A stretch of DNA of 25,761 nucleotides, from the IMG/VR virus record IMGVR_UViG_3300035698_013550, positions 1 through 25,761 of that record. The stretch is one strand, 5' to 3'. Every line of letters starts with the position of its first letter. Position 1 is the stretch's first letter. Below the pieces are notes generated by a model that had not been told where the DNA came from, did no database searches, and saw only the letters and a list, made by a program, of their open reading frames with translations. Made by a program: the position numbers and the translations under genes. This document shows positions 1 through 8,330 of this stretch, one piece after another. Origin of the DNA: a virus.

Positions 1-189
1 AGTCCCATCAGTTCCTACTGCTACATAAGTTATATTACAATCATTACCTTCTCCGGCAAGTCTTTTTGCTATCATATTTAAGCCCGAAGTCACTATAATA
101 TTATTAAATTCTCTAATCCGTTTTTCTCCAGTATAGATATTTGTAAAAATCAGTTCCCAATGACATTTAATTTTTAAGTTTATCCCCAT
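1..189 (-). CDS. Distal tail protein, N-terminal part (cut by window edge)
   Basis: An open frame of 63 codons starts at ATG 189 and runs off the window at position 1. The start overlaps the end of the tail hub gene by 10 bases (ATGGGGATAA), which suggests coupled translation. Visible motifs are a WELIF segment near residue 11, SGLNMIAKRLAGEG at about 35-48, and TYVAVGTDGT at the cut end. This pattern (a loop with a 'NxIA..LAG' helix followed by 'YVAVGTGTT') is common at the N-terminus of phage tail proteins encoded downstream of the tape measure gene. The role, probably baseplate or fibre attachment, is inferred. The C-terminus is not in the window. Confidence 0.65.
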   Translation of the reverse strand, partial: MGINLKIKCHWELIFTNIYTGEKRIREFNNIIVTSGLNMIAKRLAGEGNDCNITYVAVGTDGT

Positions 190-1637
190 GTTGCTAATCC
201 CCATTTTGCTTGAGGTGAAGTTAAACCCCATTTAGTAGGATGAGCATTTAATTCAGTACTCACGAGTAAATCAGTAACTGTCGTATTTTCTGCAAGAATC
301 TTCAGAATATCAACAGTTTCATCGGCTCTTAATTTTAATCGACTAAATCCCCGCACTAAAGCTAAAAGAAAATCTTTTAATTCATAAAGAGTAGATGCAA
401 ATTCGACTTGATAAGATTCATCATTTGGACCGGCAGCTGTAATTGTAACTCGTTGAATTTGATAATTACCATCCAAAGCTTCATATCCTGGAACATTAAC
501 TGCTGCAAATTGCCCAGCAATAAATCCACTTTCAAACGTTTGGAAATTTCCATTTATTTGAGCATTTCCAAATTGATTCACTTCAGCTATAGCTCGATCC
601 TGAGCAACAGATTTTGAATCAATAGAGTCATCCCTTATAATATCCTCATAAATGCCGTCACCACCTTCTATGGCCGCAATAGCTGCTTGTGAGTCTCCAT
701 TATCAGCACGCACTAATACTGGAATTTGATAATAATATGTTGCAGCAATTACTACCCCAGCCCCTGGAGTAGGTGTAGGGGTGCCATCACCAGCTCTAAT
801 ATATTTTTCATTACTGTTCCAATAGTATTCAAAAGTTCCATCATCAGAATTTAAATATTCAACCCCAACTGTCTTAGCAACGCCACCAACAGTTAGAGTT
901 AGAGAGGATGATTCATCATAAGATAAAGGCCATATTCTTTCCTCTCCATCTGCTTCCCAAGATTGAACAACTGGGGAAGAAGAGGTTTGAGTGCTTCCTC
1001 GAACATAAACACGATTTCTAACTTGACTATAATCTGGAGTGATACTAAAATTATTTATTTTTGTTGTTACAGCTGTATCATCAATTGCAAATGGAGCAGA
1101 CCTACTTTCTTTTTCAAAAAAATGTATATCTTTATCAGAATCTACATACCAATCCCATTCAAGCAAATCAGCTAATTGCTGAAGAGCTCCAGCCACTGGA
1201 GTATAATTGAAAACTACTCTTGTTATTGTCCTACTCACTCCGACATTAGTGGTTGTAAATCCAAATGAAGCATCCGTAAATTGAGAAACTATATCTGCAA
1301 TAATATAGTCAGATTTCTTACTCACATACGTTTCAATTACAAGTCTTTGATTTAGAAGTTTGCTGTAATCTTGGCATTCAACTTGATATGAGTATTCTCT
1401 ATCTGAAGCCGTTACACTGGGAGCAAGTTTTACCTGCCTTATAGATACAACTACTCCACCAAACAAAACCGTTCCGCTGGAGGAATCTAACCTGCATTCT
1501 ACTATCTGACCAGCCAAAGGAACATTATCAGGAGCATGTAATATAAAAGTACATGAATCCGGTTCATGTGTTATGGCATTTATAATTGAAACACCTGTTG
1601 TAACTGTCTCAATTCCATTTATAATAACAGCAATCAT
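180..1637 (-). CDS. Tail hub / tail-associated protein
   Basis: This 485-residue protein lies four bases after the tape measure gene, where siphophages encode the distal tail or hub proteins. The N-terminus has a short beta-rich segment (AVIINGIETVT) followed by HEPDSCTFIL. Residues about 80-175 hold the pattern YQVECQDYSKLLNQRLV, then SDYIIADIVSQF and LADLLEWDWYVD. I associate this with phage hub proteins of the gp27/Tal type that form the ring under the tail tube. The C-terminus ends in a repeated KWGL/TWG motif. AAGG about 8 bases before ATG 1637 supports the start. I see no peptidase motif. The hub assignment rests on pattern and position. Confidence 0.6.
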   Translation of the reverse strand: MIAVIINGIETVTTGVSIINAITHEPDSCTFILHAPDNVPLAGQIVECRLDSSSGTVLFGGVVVSIRQVKLAPSVTASDREYSYQVECQDYSKLLNQRLVIETYVSKKSDYIIADIVSQFTDASFGFTTTNVGVSRTITRVVFNYTPVAGALQQLADLLEWDWYVDSDKDIHFFEKESRSAPFAIDDTAVTTKINNFSITPDYSQVRNRVYVRGSTQTSSSPVVQSWEADGEERIWPLSYDESSSLTLTVGGVAKTVGVEYLNSDDGTFEYYWNSNEKYIRAGDGTPTPTPGAGVVIAATYYYQIPVLVRADNGDSQAAIAAIEGGDGIYEDIIRDDSIDSKSVAQDRAIAEVNQFGNAQINGNFQTFESGFIAGQFAAVNVPGYEALDGNYQIQRVTITAAGPNDESYQVEFASTLYELKDFLLALVRGFSRLKLRADETVDILKILAENTTVTDLLVSTELNAHPTKWGLTSPQAKWGLATWG

Positions 1638-1641
1638 CTAG

Positions 1642-4023
1642 TTACCTTTTGAAATTAGTTTGAAGAGCTAATTGTCTCATGATAACATCACCAGTTTTCT
1701 TAGCAATTAAATTTACATCAAGCATCGAATTGATATTGTTCCCAGTAATAGTTATATTCATTCCCTGTCCAATATTTGTACTATGTCGAGGATCATTACG
1801 GGTCAAAACTTCTTCTCCGGCAAGAGCATTAATCAAACGTTCTTGCCCAATCAATCCTGGAATGATACCTCCCATGTGGAATGATGGGCCTAAAAATGGA
1901 CCTACTCTTTTTGTTTTATTAGCATTTAATGATTTTGCCCATCTTGTAACTAATCCACCTTCATCATATAATGCCTGTTGCTGTTCTAATGAGAGAACAT
2001 TATCCCAAAGAGTTTTTAGTGTCTGAAAACTCTTCGGTCCAGCTACTTCCAGAGTAGAATCTTTCATTGCTGAAATCATTGGTGACATGACATCAACAGT
2101 ATCACCAGGACGTTCACCACCTGTAACACCGAGAAAGTCATTAACTTGATCTTTAACTGAGTTTCCAGAACCAGTTAGTGCCTTAGCAATATACGCTGCA
2201 GCAATCAATCCACCAACAGCTAGAATAGCACCCATAGATATAGCAGCTCCAGCTCCTGCAACTCCACTAGCTCCACTAGCTCCACCACCTCCACCACCTC
2301 CACCAAGAGCACTTGAAATTGACCCTACAACTCCACTACCTCCACCTGAGCCACCAGATAATGCTCCAACAACTTGCTGACCGAGACTCTTTATGAAGGT
2401 TTTTTCTAGTTCAACTAACATCTCAGCAGCAACATCTAAAACGGCTCCTTTGAATGAATTTGCAAAGTTACCGAAAGCTCCTTTCATATCTCCTTCAAGA
2501 ACGGAACGATTAAAATCAAAAGCCATTCCTTCAAGTGCTGAAGAAAACTTACCTCGTATATCTTCAAAGAATAATTCCCAAGGAGTTGGTGCTGTTACAT
2601 CTGTAATAAAAGTCTGCCAATCTTCACCCATTAAAGCAAGAGATTGTGCTTGAGCTAATTCTTCAGCAGTAAGTAATTCTCCAAATTCATTTTCAATCTC
2701 ATCCATTGTTTCAGTGGAATCTTCAGCCCAGACATCATTTGCTTCTTCTTCTTCATCAAGAATTTCTTGAATCATTTCTCCGTGTTTTGAACTTCTTCGT
2801 TTTCTAAAGGCTGTCTCTTTTTCTTCATTTGCTAATCTTATAACTTCTTTTTTTTCTGCTAATTCTTTTTCTTGAGTTTCTATGCTGACTGTGACTTTAG
2901 TATGTGCTTTTTCATTCTCGTTCATGTTTTGTTTAAAACCAATACGAAACTTATTCCATTTTGCCTGAATATTACCTACTGCATTTGCATTACTATCTGC
3001 CATTTCTTCAAATAAGAATCCAACATCTGGTAACTCAATTCCGAGTTTATCAAAGAGCCATTTGAAAACATCAAAAATCTTCCCAATAGAAAGCAAAACA
3101 GTGTTCACGATTCCATTAAAAACATCCTCAACAACTACAAACATCCCAAGCCAACCATCAACAATATTTCCAATAAAATTAATAACTCCCTCAACAACTC
3201 CTTTTATTTTATCTTGATTTTCCTGGAAAAATAAACCAACTTCTTTTAGAATATCAGCAAGGGCATTTGCAACAGTTGTAAGTGTAGGAAGTAATGCTGT
3301 TGTTAGTGAAGTAACTGTTCCTCTAATTGCAGCTTGAAAATTTGATTGAGCATCAACAGCATCAGCTCCCATTGCTGCCGTATTATCATCAATTACAACT
3401 CCTAATTCAGCAGCCTCAGCTGTGAGTGCCTTCATTCCTTCTGCACCTTCAGCAAACAAAGGAAGTAATTCAGTTCCAGCCCTACCAAATATATCTTGAG
3501 CTAGAGCAGACTTTAGAGTACTGTCCTCCATATCTTTAGTTGCATCTGCAAACTCAAATAATAAATCCGAACCAGTTTTTAATGAACCATCAGTATTTGT
3601 GACAGTAATTCCAAGCTGCTCAAAGGCATCCTTTGCTTCCCCAATACCTTGAGAAGCATCATTCATATTTCCAGCAGCACGTTTAATAGCTTTTTCAATA
3701 GTTTCAATACTCGAACCACTACGCTCTGCAGCAAAAGCTAATCCTGATAAAGTCTCAGCTGTCTCTCCTGTTCTCAATGACATTTTATTGACATTATCAG
3801 CAAAAGTAGCTGTAGATTTTACAGCAGCAACTAAAGCCCCAGCAATTGCAACTCCAGCTATTCCAAAAGCAGTTCCGGCTTTATTAATAGACTTCCTTCC
3901 AGCATCTGCTTTTTCCTTGAAAGATTGCATCCCTCCGCCAGCTTCTTGCATACCTTTCTTAAAATCCGAAAGCTGCGAAACAACGCTTACTATTAGATTC
4001 CCTACTGTAATATCATTAGCCAT
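1642..4023 (-). CDS. Tail tape measure protein
   Basis: This protein sets tail length and occupies the tube lumen before DNA ejection. I take ATG 4023 as the start (793 residues) because GGGCAGG lies just before it; the longer frame needs a TTG start inside the chaperone gene. A hydrophobic stretch covers residues 50-68. It is followed by the conserved-looking segment MSLRTGETAETLSGLAFAAE, typical of phage tape measure N-terminal domains. A charged, helical middle follows. A glycine-rich linker lies at about 555-595 and a second hydrophobic segment at about 593-615. At about 0.15 nm per residue the tail would be near 120 nm long. The start overlaps the chaperone stop by 8 bases. Confidence 0.93.
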   Translation of the reverse strand: MANDITVGNLIVSVVSQLSDFKKGMQEAGGGMQSFKEKADAGRKSINKAGTAFGIAGVAIAGALVAAVKSTATFADNVNKMSLRTGETAETLSGLAFAAERSGSSIETIEKAIKRAAGNMNDASQGIGEAKDAFEQLGITVTNTDGSLKTGSDLLFEFADATKDMEDSTLKSALAQDIFGRAGTELLPLFAEGAEGMKALTAEAAELGVVIDDNTAAMGADAVDAQSNFQAAIRGTVTSLTTALLPTLTTVANALADILKEVGLFFQENQDKIKGVVEGVINFIGNIVDGWLGMFVVVEDVFNGIVNTVLLSIGKIFDVFKWLFDKLGIELPDVGFLFEEMADSNANAVGNIQAKWNKFRIGFKQNMNENEKAHTKVTVSIETQEKELAEKKEVIRLANEEKETAFRKRRSSKHGEMIQEILDEEEEANDVWAEDSTETMDEIENEFGELLTAEELAQAQSLALMGEDWQTFITDVTAPTPWELFFEDIRGKFSSALEGMAFDFNRSVLEGDMKGAFGNFANSFKGAVLDVAAEMLVELEKTFIKSLGQQVVGALSGGSGGGSGVVGSISSALGGGGGGGGASGASGVAGAGAAISMGAILAVGGLIAAAYIAKALTGSGNSVKDQVNDFLGVTGGERPGDTVDVMSPMISAMKDSTLEVAGPKSFQTLKTLWDNVLSLEQQQALYDEGGLVTRWAKSLNANKTKRVGPFLGPSFHMGGIIPGLIGQERLINALAGEEVLTRNDPRHSTNIGQGMNITITGNNINSMLDVNLIAKKTGDVIMRQLALQTNFKR

Positions 4024-4264
4024 TTGTACCTGCCCACTGTCCAGTTGCTGCAAATTGAGTTTTTAGATTATCTAACTGCTGTTCAGGTGTTTCAGTAGCT
4101 CCATTTCGTATAATTCTATTTGCTACCATTAATACAGAACAATCAAAATCAAATTTCTCTTTAGGATTTTGTATCTCCATTATCTCTGATGGTCTCTGAT
4201 GATACGTCTCCGCTACCCTGTGAAGAAGAATTACTTGGTGCTCTTTTTGGAAAAAATGGTGCAA
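4016..4264 (-). CDS. Tail assembly chaperone, C-terminal frame (expressed by frameshift)
   Basis: This frame overlaps the end of the upstream chaperone gene by about 100 bases and ends inside the tape measure start, the classic position of the lambda G-T type frameshift product. The only early start is a TTG with no clear ribosome binding site, and an in-frame TGA lies two codons before it, so the frame is probably reached by ribosomal slippage. The segment HRVAETYHQRPSEIM followed by KFDFDCSVLMVAN resembles the 'YxxxPSE' region of chaperone extension domains. A 54-residue version could start at ATG 4180, but its Shine-Dalgarno is weak. The fused product would have about 217 residues. Confidence 0.6.
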   Translation of the reverse strand: MHHFFQKEHQVILLHRVAETYHQRPSEIMEIQNPKEKFDFDCSVLMVANRIIRNGATETPEQQLDNLKTQFAATGQWAGTNG

Positions 4265-4670
4265 ATTTCATTGCACCACCCCTAACACATTTAGAAAAAA
4301 TAAACATCACATCTATAAAATCAAGATCATAAGCATTAATAGAACCTGGATCACCATTCAGAGATAACTTAGGAGAAATAACTGCTTGAACTGCAAAGAT
4401 ACGTGCAAGATCATCAATTTCTTTCATATTATCATCAGTAATATTTTCAAGTTCTTTTTTCTTCTTTTGTTGATTATCTATTACTTTAAATCCAGCAGAC
4501 ATTAAAGAATCTAGCAGATCCAAAGAAAGAAAACCTCTTGAAGCCATAGTTTCTAGATCAACATCCTTGACTTTAAATATTGCTCCAGATGGAAGTTCAA
4601 GAACTCTCTCATTAAGATTCTTTTTTTTCCATTGAGAAGCAGTAACCACTTTTTTTACTTTTGCATTCAT
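4161..4670 (-). CDS. Tail assembly chaperone (gpG-like)
   Basis: This 169-residue protein lies between the major tail protein and the tape measure genes, where the gpG-like chaperone that coats the tape measure during tail assembly is expected. The body is helical and charged (KVVTASQWKKKNLNERVLEL near the N-terminus, then VKDVDLETMASRGFLSLDLL). The last 25 residues are a low-complexity Ser/Gly tail that runs opposite the shifted frame, as expected when the conserved product is the fusion. AGGAGGG lies about 8 bases before ATG 4670. The codons CCA TTT TTT CCA AAA AGA at 4242-4259 are the best slippage site. Confidence 0.72.
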   Translation of the reverse strand: MNAKVKKVVTASQWKKKNLNERVLELPSGAIFKVKDVDLETMASRGFLSLDLLDSLMSAGFKVIDNQQKKKKELENITDDNMKEIDDLARIFAVQAVISPKLSLNGDPGSINAYDLDFIDVMFIFSKCVRGGAMKFAPFFPKRAPSNSSSQGSGDVSSETIRDNGDTKS

Positions 4671-4692
4671 AATCCAACCCTCCTGATTAACA

Positions 4693-5238
4693 TTATGCAG
4701 TAGCTGTGCTATCTCCTAACAAAAAGAACTGTTTCTTCACTGCTTTCGTAGTATCCTGTTTTGCTGTAAATGTAACTGGAACAAAACGAACACCATCCTT
4801 TGTGAATGACTGCTCAGGATGTGTCATTGGGATACAGAGATAAACAGTAACTTTTAGATTTGCATCTGTTGCTACAGTACTAGAACCATCAATGAGCGGT
4901 GTGATAATAAGCTCTTTATAATCAGAACTTGCAATCTGACCACCACCAACTTCAATTTTTTTCTTAACTGCACTTGCATCTAGAGTATAGGTTCCGCCTA
5001 CATAAGCCCACTGAAGTTTGGTCAAATTCAATTCAGTAAGGTTAGCAGTCACCTGACATGTCTCCTGAGTAATAAAATGCCGTACTGGCATTGAGACCTG
5101 ATCAACAAAAACTTCATTTACCGTTGCACTTGGTGTAAAAGTTACACCTCCATCAGTAGATCCAAGATCAACTCCACCAAAGGTTAACTGTGCTGCGGCC
5201 ATTTGAATATCACTGGGAGTAACTGACGAAACAGCCAT
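4693..5238 (-). CDS. Major tail tube protein
   Basis: The 181-residue product is a beta-rich protein of the size usual for siphophage tube subunits. Its N-terminal pattern GGVDLGSTDGGVTFTPSATV is what tail tube proteins show at the inner-ring strand. The later parts EVFVDQVSMPVRHFITQETCQVTANLTEL and VRFVPVTFTAKQD also fit this fold. The gene sits directly before the chaperone pair and tape measure gene, the standard order. AAAGGAG lies ahead of ATG 5238. It probably polymerises as hexameric rings around the tape measure protein. Confidence 0.85.
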   Translation of the reverse strand: MAVSSVTPSDIQMAAAQLTFGGVDLGSTDGGVTFTPSATVNEVFVDQVSMPVRHFITQETCQVTANLTELNLTKLQWAYVGGTYTLDASAVKKKIEVGGGQIASSDYKELIITPLIDGSSTVATDANLKVTVYLCIPMTHPEQSFTKDGVRFVPVTFTAKQDTTKAVKKQFFLLGDSTATA

Positions 5239-5250
5239 TTTAAAGCTCCT

Positions 5251-5682
5251 TTATTTAACAATTTTTCCACGTAAGAACTTATCTAAAGCCTTGCTTAAAA
5301 TCTGTAAAGCATCATTTGATTTTTCCTGAGCCGCTGGAAGAAGGAAAGCTCTCGGTTTCATGTTCTTAGTTCCAAACTCGATATATGGTGCATATTTCTG
5401 CCTGGAACGAACAATGACTGTCATATTTCCATTTTGATTCACCGCAGCATCAGACGTTGTTCGTGCTCTCAAAAATCCCGTCCGTATATATCCCCTTTCT
5501 GGTGTATTATATATTTTCTCATTCAATATATCTTTTGCTTTTGCCTCAACAGTTTTTCCTATGGCGGACATAGCTTGTAAAAGTACAGTACTGGAGTCAA
5601 TATCGTTGAAGTAATTTCTGAATGTCCCTAAAAGAGACTCAACTCCAGTTACTTTCATTTCAAAAGCAGCTTTTCCAGCCAT
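5251..5682 (-). CDS. HK97 gp10-like head-tail / tail component
   Basis: The 143-residue product has the typical HK97 gp10 layout: an N-terminal helix-rich part (VTGVESLLGTFRNYF), then RGYIRTGFLRA at about residues 64-74, YAPYIEFGTKNMKPRAFLLPA at about 97-117, and a C-terminal helix. The EFGT and P-R-F-L-P-A signatures are the strongest evidence. Members of this family act at the head-tail junction or in tail completion. The start codon shares a base with the end of the upstream terminator gene (5682), so translation is likely coupled. Confidence 0.85.
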   Translation of the reverse strand: MAGKAAFEMKVTGVESLLGTFRNYFNDIDSSTVLLQAMSAIGKTVEAKAKDILNEKIYNTPERGYIRTGFLRARTTSDAAVNQNGNMTVIVRSRQKYAPYIEFGTKNMKPRAFLLPAAQEKSNDALQILSKALDKFLRGKIVK

Positions 5683-6122
5683 TAGGATTCGATCCTTCGC
5701 ATTACAGTATTATAAATCACAAAATACTGCACTAATTGGGAATCAGGATCATCTAATCTCTGCTTTCCAGTATTGCGAAGCATAGTCAAACAAAAGACAT
5801 CATCACTGATTGCTTTTGGTCCGAGCCTATGGAGTTCATCATCCACTCTAGCCATTAGAGTTTTAGCTGTTGCAACGGAATCTGATCTTACCCACACTTG
5901 AACGAGTGGTTTATCTAAATTTAGATAAGTATCACTCAAACCACCCACATCACGTACCATTAAACACGTTTTAGGGACGTTCTCCTGATCCGAATTGAAT
6001 TCATAGAGGAAAACCCTAATCCCACTGCCAGAATACCCTGTAAGCCGTCCCTGTACTTCTGCAGTTAGAAGGTAAGTTCTCAGCGCATTCTCGACATCAA
6101 CCATTGCAGTTCCATCAGCCAT
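5682..6122 (-). CDS. Tail terminator / minor capsid-type protein
   Basis: The 146-residue product fits the tail terminator fold by length and pattern: an N-terminal helix (VDVENALRTYLLT), a strand with RVFLYEFNSDQENVPKTCLMVRDVGG, a PLVQVWVRSD strand, then a helix (KTLMARVDDELHRLG) and final strands ending in QYFVIYNTVMRRIES. Such proteins cap the top of the tail tube and join it to the neck. Its position between the neck genes and the tube gene agrees. GGTAG lies before ATG 6122, and the upstream stop is only a few bases away. Confidence 0.65.
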   Translation of the reverse strand: MADGTAMVDVENALRTYLLTAEVQGRLTGYSGSGIRVFLYEFNSDQENVPKTCLMVRDVGGLSDTYLNLDKPLVQVWVRSDSVATAKTLMARVDDELHRLGPKAISDDVFCLTMLRNTGKQRLDDPDSQLVQYFVIYNTVMRRIES

Positions 6123-6125
6123 GAT

Positions 6126-7235
6126 TTAATCTACCTTTGTATAAATGATACAAGCAGTTAAACGAGCAATTGAAGTAGCTGTTCCAGTTTCAAGATATTG
6201 CATCTCAATACTCTCAGTACTTGAAATTTTAGCATACGTATCATTGATAGTTCCTATACTCTGGAAAATACCAGCTACAAAAGCAGTTTCAGATGTTGGT
6301 CCATCAATGTAACGATCAGCAATCAGATTATCAGAATCATCAGTAAGCTTCACTTGCATGAAATTCGTATCTGAATCTGCAGCATGAGCAACATCGGTTG
6401 CAATATAAGCAGCCTTAATCTCAATCGTAGAATTAGGTTTAAATACTACAGATTTTTTTGCAGCACTATCTGCTGTAGCAATAGTTCCGAGATTTGCACA
6501 TTGCATATAGTACATATCAGGAGGAGTGTAATCACAGCCAGGAAGCATAATACCATCTACATCAACTGTCAAAACAGTGGTGCCATTTCTTCTGACCCGT
6601 AGATGATCTCTGGTAAGATGATCTGACTGAATAAGACCATCGGTTCCTGCTTCTCCATTTATTACTCTTATAACATTATCAGTAGCTGTTCCGCTGGCAG
6701 CCTCAGGAATATCAATGGTATAAGTGACAGCTACCGTTACTCCAGAAAGAGCAGTTCCGGTAGATGCTTTTGTAAAGGTCATATTTAGAGACCTTCCAGC
6801 AGCAATCTTCCCGAGCGTTGGAGAAATACCTGCAAATGCTCTAGGAGCATGAACAGTGAATCCAGTTGCTGCAGTTGTCATCGCTGTACACATCGCTGTA
6901 CTTGAAGCTGAGTTATATACATTGATAGTTTGATATAACGTAGCACTGGAGGCAACTGTAGTATCGGTTGCAATTTCGATATTCTCAATTGTAATAGGAA
7001 CATTCGTTGCCAGTAATGGAATTGTAAAAGCATCTGAGTCAGCTGCTACATCACCAATATTGACCTGCACCTGTCGTTTTTCCCATCCACCACTGGAAAA
7101 AAGATAACCATCTTTTGTAATACGAAAAACATTAGTGCCAGAATCAAAAAATGAGAAGGCATCCCTACTATTGCCAATATCAATATCAATTGCTGGTCCA
7201 CTTCCTTGAGTATCTTCGGAATCTATAAAAGCCAT
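6126..7235 (-). CDS. Modular beta-rich virion protein with two repeat units
   Basis: I do not recognise a named family. The 369-residue sequence is rich in Thr, Ala, Asp and Ser and has almost no long charged helices, like phage appendage or decoration proteins. It contains a short stalk-like motif twice (GTNVFRITKDGYLFSSGG at about 33-50 and GTTVLTVDVDGIMLPG at about 218-233). Each copy is followed by a beta-sandwich-like stretch of about 130 residues. The first stretch (VNIGDVAADSDAF ... ALSGVTVAVTYTI) matches the neighbouring upstream gene, so the two are paralogues. GGGGG lies before ATG 7235. It is probably a neck or head fibre. Confidence 0.5.
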   Translation of the reverse strand: MAFIDSEDTQGSGPAIDIDIGNSRDAFSFFDSGTNVFRITKDGYLFSSGGWEKRQVQVNIGDVAADSDAFTIPLLATNVPITIENIEIATDTTVASSATLYQTINVYNSASSTAMCTAMTTAATGFTVHAPRAFAGISPTLGKIAAGRSLNMTFTKASTGTALSGVTVAVTYTIDIPEAASGTATDNVIRVINGEAGTDGLIQSDHLTRDHLRVRRNGTTVLTVDVDGIMLPGCDYTPPDMYYMQCANLGTIATADSAAKKSVVFKPNSTIEIKAAYIATDVAHAADSDTNFMQVKLTDDSDNLIADRYIDGPTSETAFVAGIFQSIGTINDTYAKISSTESIEMQYLETGTATSIARLTACIIYTKVD

Positions 7236-7249
7236 ATTATTTCACCCCC

Positions 7250-7789
7250 TTATGAGGACATTGTATAATAAATTATGAAAGATAAACCAGACATTGCAAG
7301 TCCACCAGTAGTTTTGGTATAATCCACATATAGATATTCTCCAGAGGCAAGAGCAGTATTACCTGCAGCACCTAGAGTAGTCCATGTAGCTGCAGCAACT
7401 CCAGGATTTGCAGCTGGAGTAGTAGCCCCAAAAACCTCATTATCATCAGAGCTTCGCTTGATACTGAAAGTCTGCTTATTTGTTGTACCATCAGCAGTAT
7501 CAGTATCAACTGCATAATCACCATCAGTTATAACAACGCCACCTCTGAACTCACAAAGAAAATTTTCAATAGCATCAGAATCTGCTACAATATCACCAAC
7601 ATTAATTGTAATTGATCTAGTAGCCTGACCACCTCCAGGATCTGGAAGCCCTGAAGAATCAACTGAGAATGTTTCAGAATTATTTTTCTCAAATTTGATG
7701 AAATCAGCTGCAGCTCTTGTTCCAGAACCTTGATCTCCACGAATCAGTGGTCCAGTACCAGGAACATTTTCAAGTTTAAGATCAGCCAT
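7250..7789 (-). CDS. Modular beta-rich virion protein, one repeat unit (paralogue of downstream gene)
   Basis: The 179-residue product shares its architecture with the gene at 6126-7235. The N-terminal anchor is MADLKLENVPGTGPLIRGD (downstream copy: GSGPAIDIDIG). A stalk with FEKNNSETFSVDSSGLPDPGG follows, then the domain TINVGDIVADSDA ... GEYLYVDYTKTTGGLAMSG. The matching spacing of GDIVADSDA and the final strands makes duplication likely. The function is not known; a structural role is inferred from the position among neck genes. The start ATG 7789 follows AGGAGG by about 10 bases and overlaps the stop of the small gene upstream by 8 bases. Confidence 0.5.
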   Translation of the reverse strand: MADLKLENVPGTGPLIRGDQGSGTRAAADFIKFEKNNSETFSVDSSGLPDPGGGQATRSITINVGDIVADSDAIENFLCEFRGGVVITDGDYAVDTDTADGTTNKQTFSIKRSSDDNEVFGATTPAANPGVAAATWTTLGAAGNTALASGEYLYVDYTKTTGGLAMSGLSFIIYYTMSS

Positions 7790-7940
7790 TCTTTTTAGTC
7801 CTCCTCACTGAAGCAGATTTAGATGTTCTCAACGTATCAACTTGTTTCATTACTAATGGATTTGCTTCAGCAGCTTCCTTTTCTTCTTTAGAAAGAGTTC
7901 TTGCTACATAACCATCAGCGAGTTGTAATCGTGTTAGCAT
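7782..7940 (-). CDS. Small basic protein, 52 residues, unknown
   Basis: I find no known family. The sequence begins MLTRLQLADGYVARTL, continues with an acidic helix (SKEEKEAAEANP) and ends in a basic tail (SASVRRTKKNG). A strong GGAGG lies 6 bases before ATG 7940. The stop lies 8 bases inside the next gene, so translation is probably coupled. Its place between the head stopper and a modular virion protein suggests a virion or assembly role, which is inference only. Confidence 0.6.
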   Translation of the reverse strand: MLTRLQLADGYVARTLSKEEKEAAEANPLVMKQVDTLRTSKSASVRRTKKNG

Positions 7941-7949
7941 TTCTACCTC

Positions 7950-8330
7950 CTATTTTATAACGGGTTCACCTTGCTCTAAAGCATCTGTAAATATTCTTCG
8001 TCTTTTAAGCCCACATCTATAATATCTGACTACATCTAATATTCTATCTCGTAATGGTGTAACTGGAGCAAACACTACATATTCAATATTATCCATTACA
8101 ATCAAATCCGTTTCTAAGATTTCAGTTTCTATTCTAAATTTTCCAATTGAGGTTAAATCTCTTCCTTCATTATCTTGTTCTTCCCATTTCCCAGGATCTT
8201 CTATCAATAAGCATGGAACATTTTCAGCAAATACATCATATTGATCTGCTCCAATACCACCATCTTTGACAGTATCTTTTCTACGCTTGATAGTGCAAGA
8301 ATCAATAAATTGTGAAGTAGCACAGCTCAT
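7950..8330 (-). CDS. Head-tail stopper / head closure protein
   Basis: The 126-residue product fits SPP1 gp16/HK97 gp9-type stoppers, which close the portal channel after packaging. It opens with SQFIDSCTIKRRKDTV, a typical first strand of this beta-barrel family. It then has an acidic loop (EDPGKWEEQDNEG), a KFRIETEILETDLIVMDNIEYVV segment and a basic C-terminal strand (RYYRCGLKRRR). The four-base overlap with the connector gene and the standard connector-then-stopper order support this. I rely on pattern and position, not on a search. Confidence 0.65.
   Translation of the reverse strand: MSCATSQFIDSCTIKRRKDTVKDGGIGADQYDVFAENVPCLLIEDPGKWEEQDNEGRDLTSIGKFRIETEILETDLIVMDNIEYVVFAPVTPLRDRILDVVRYYRCGLKRRRIFTDALEQGEPVIK

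Noticed and set aside
2262-2310. Short tandem repeats CTCCACTAG and CCACCT in the tape measure gene
   Set aside because: They encode a glycine/serine linker in the protein and look like ordinary low-complexity coding sequence, not a separate element.
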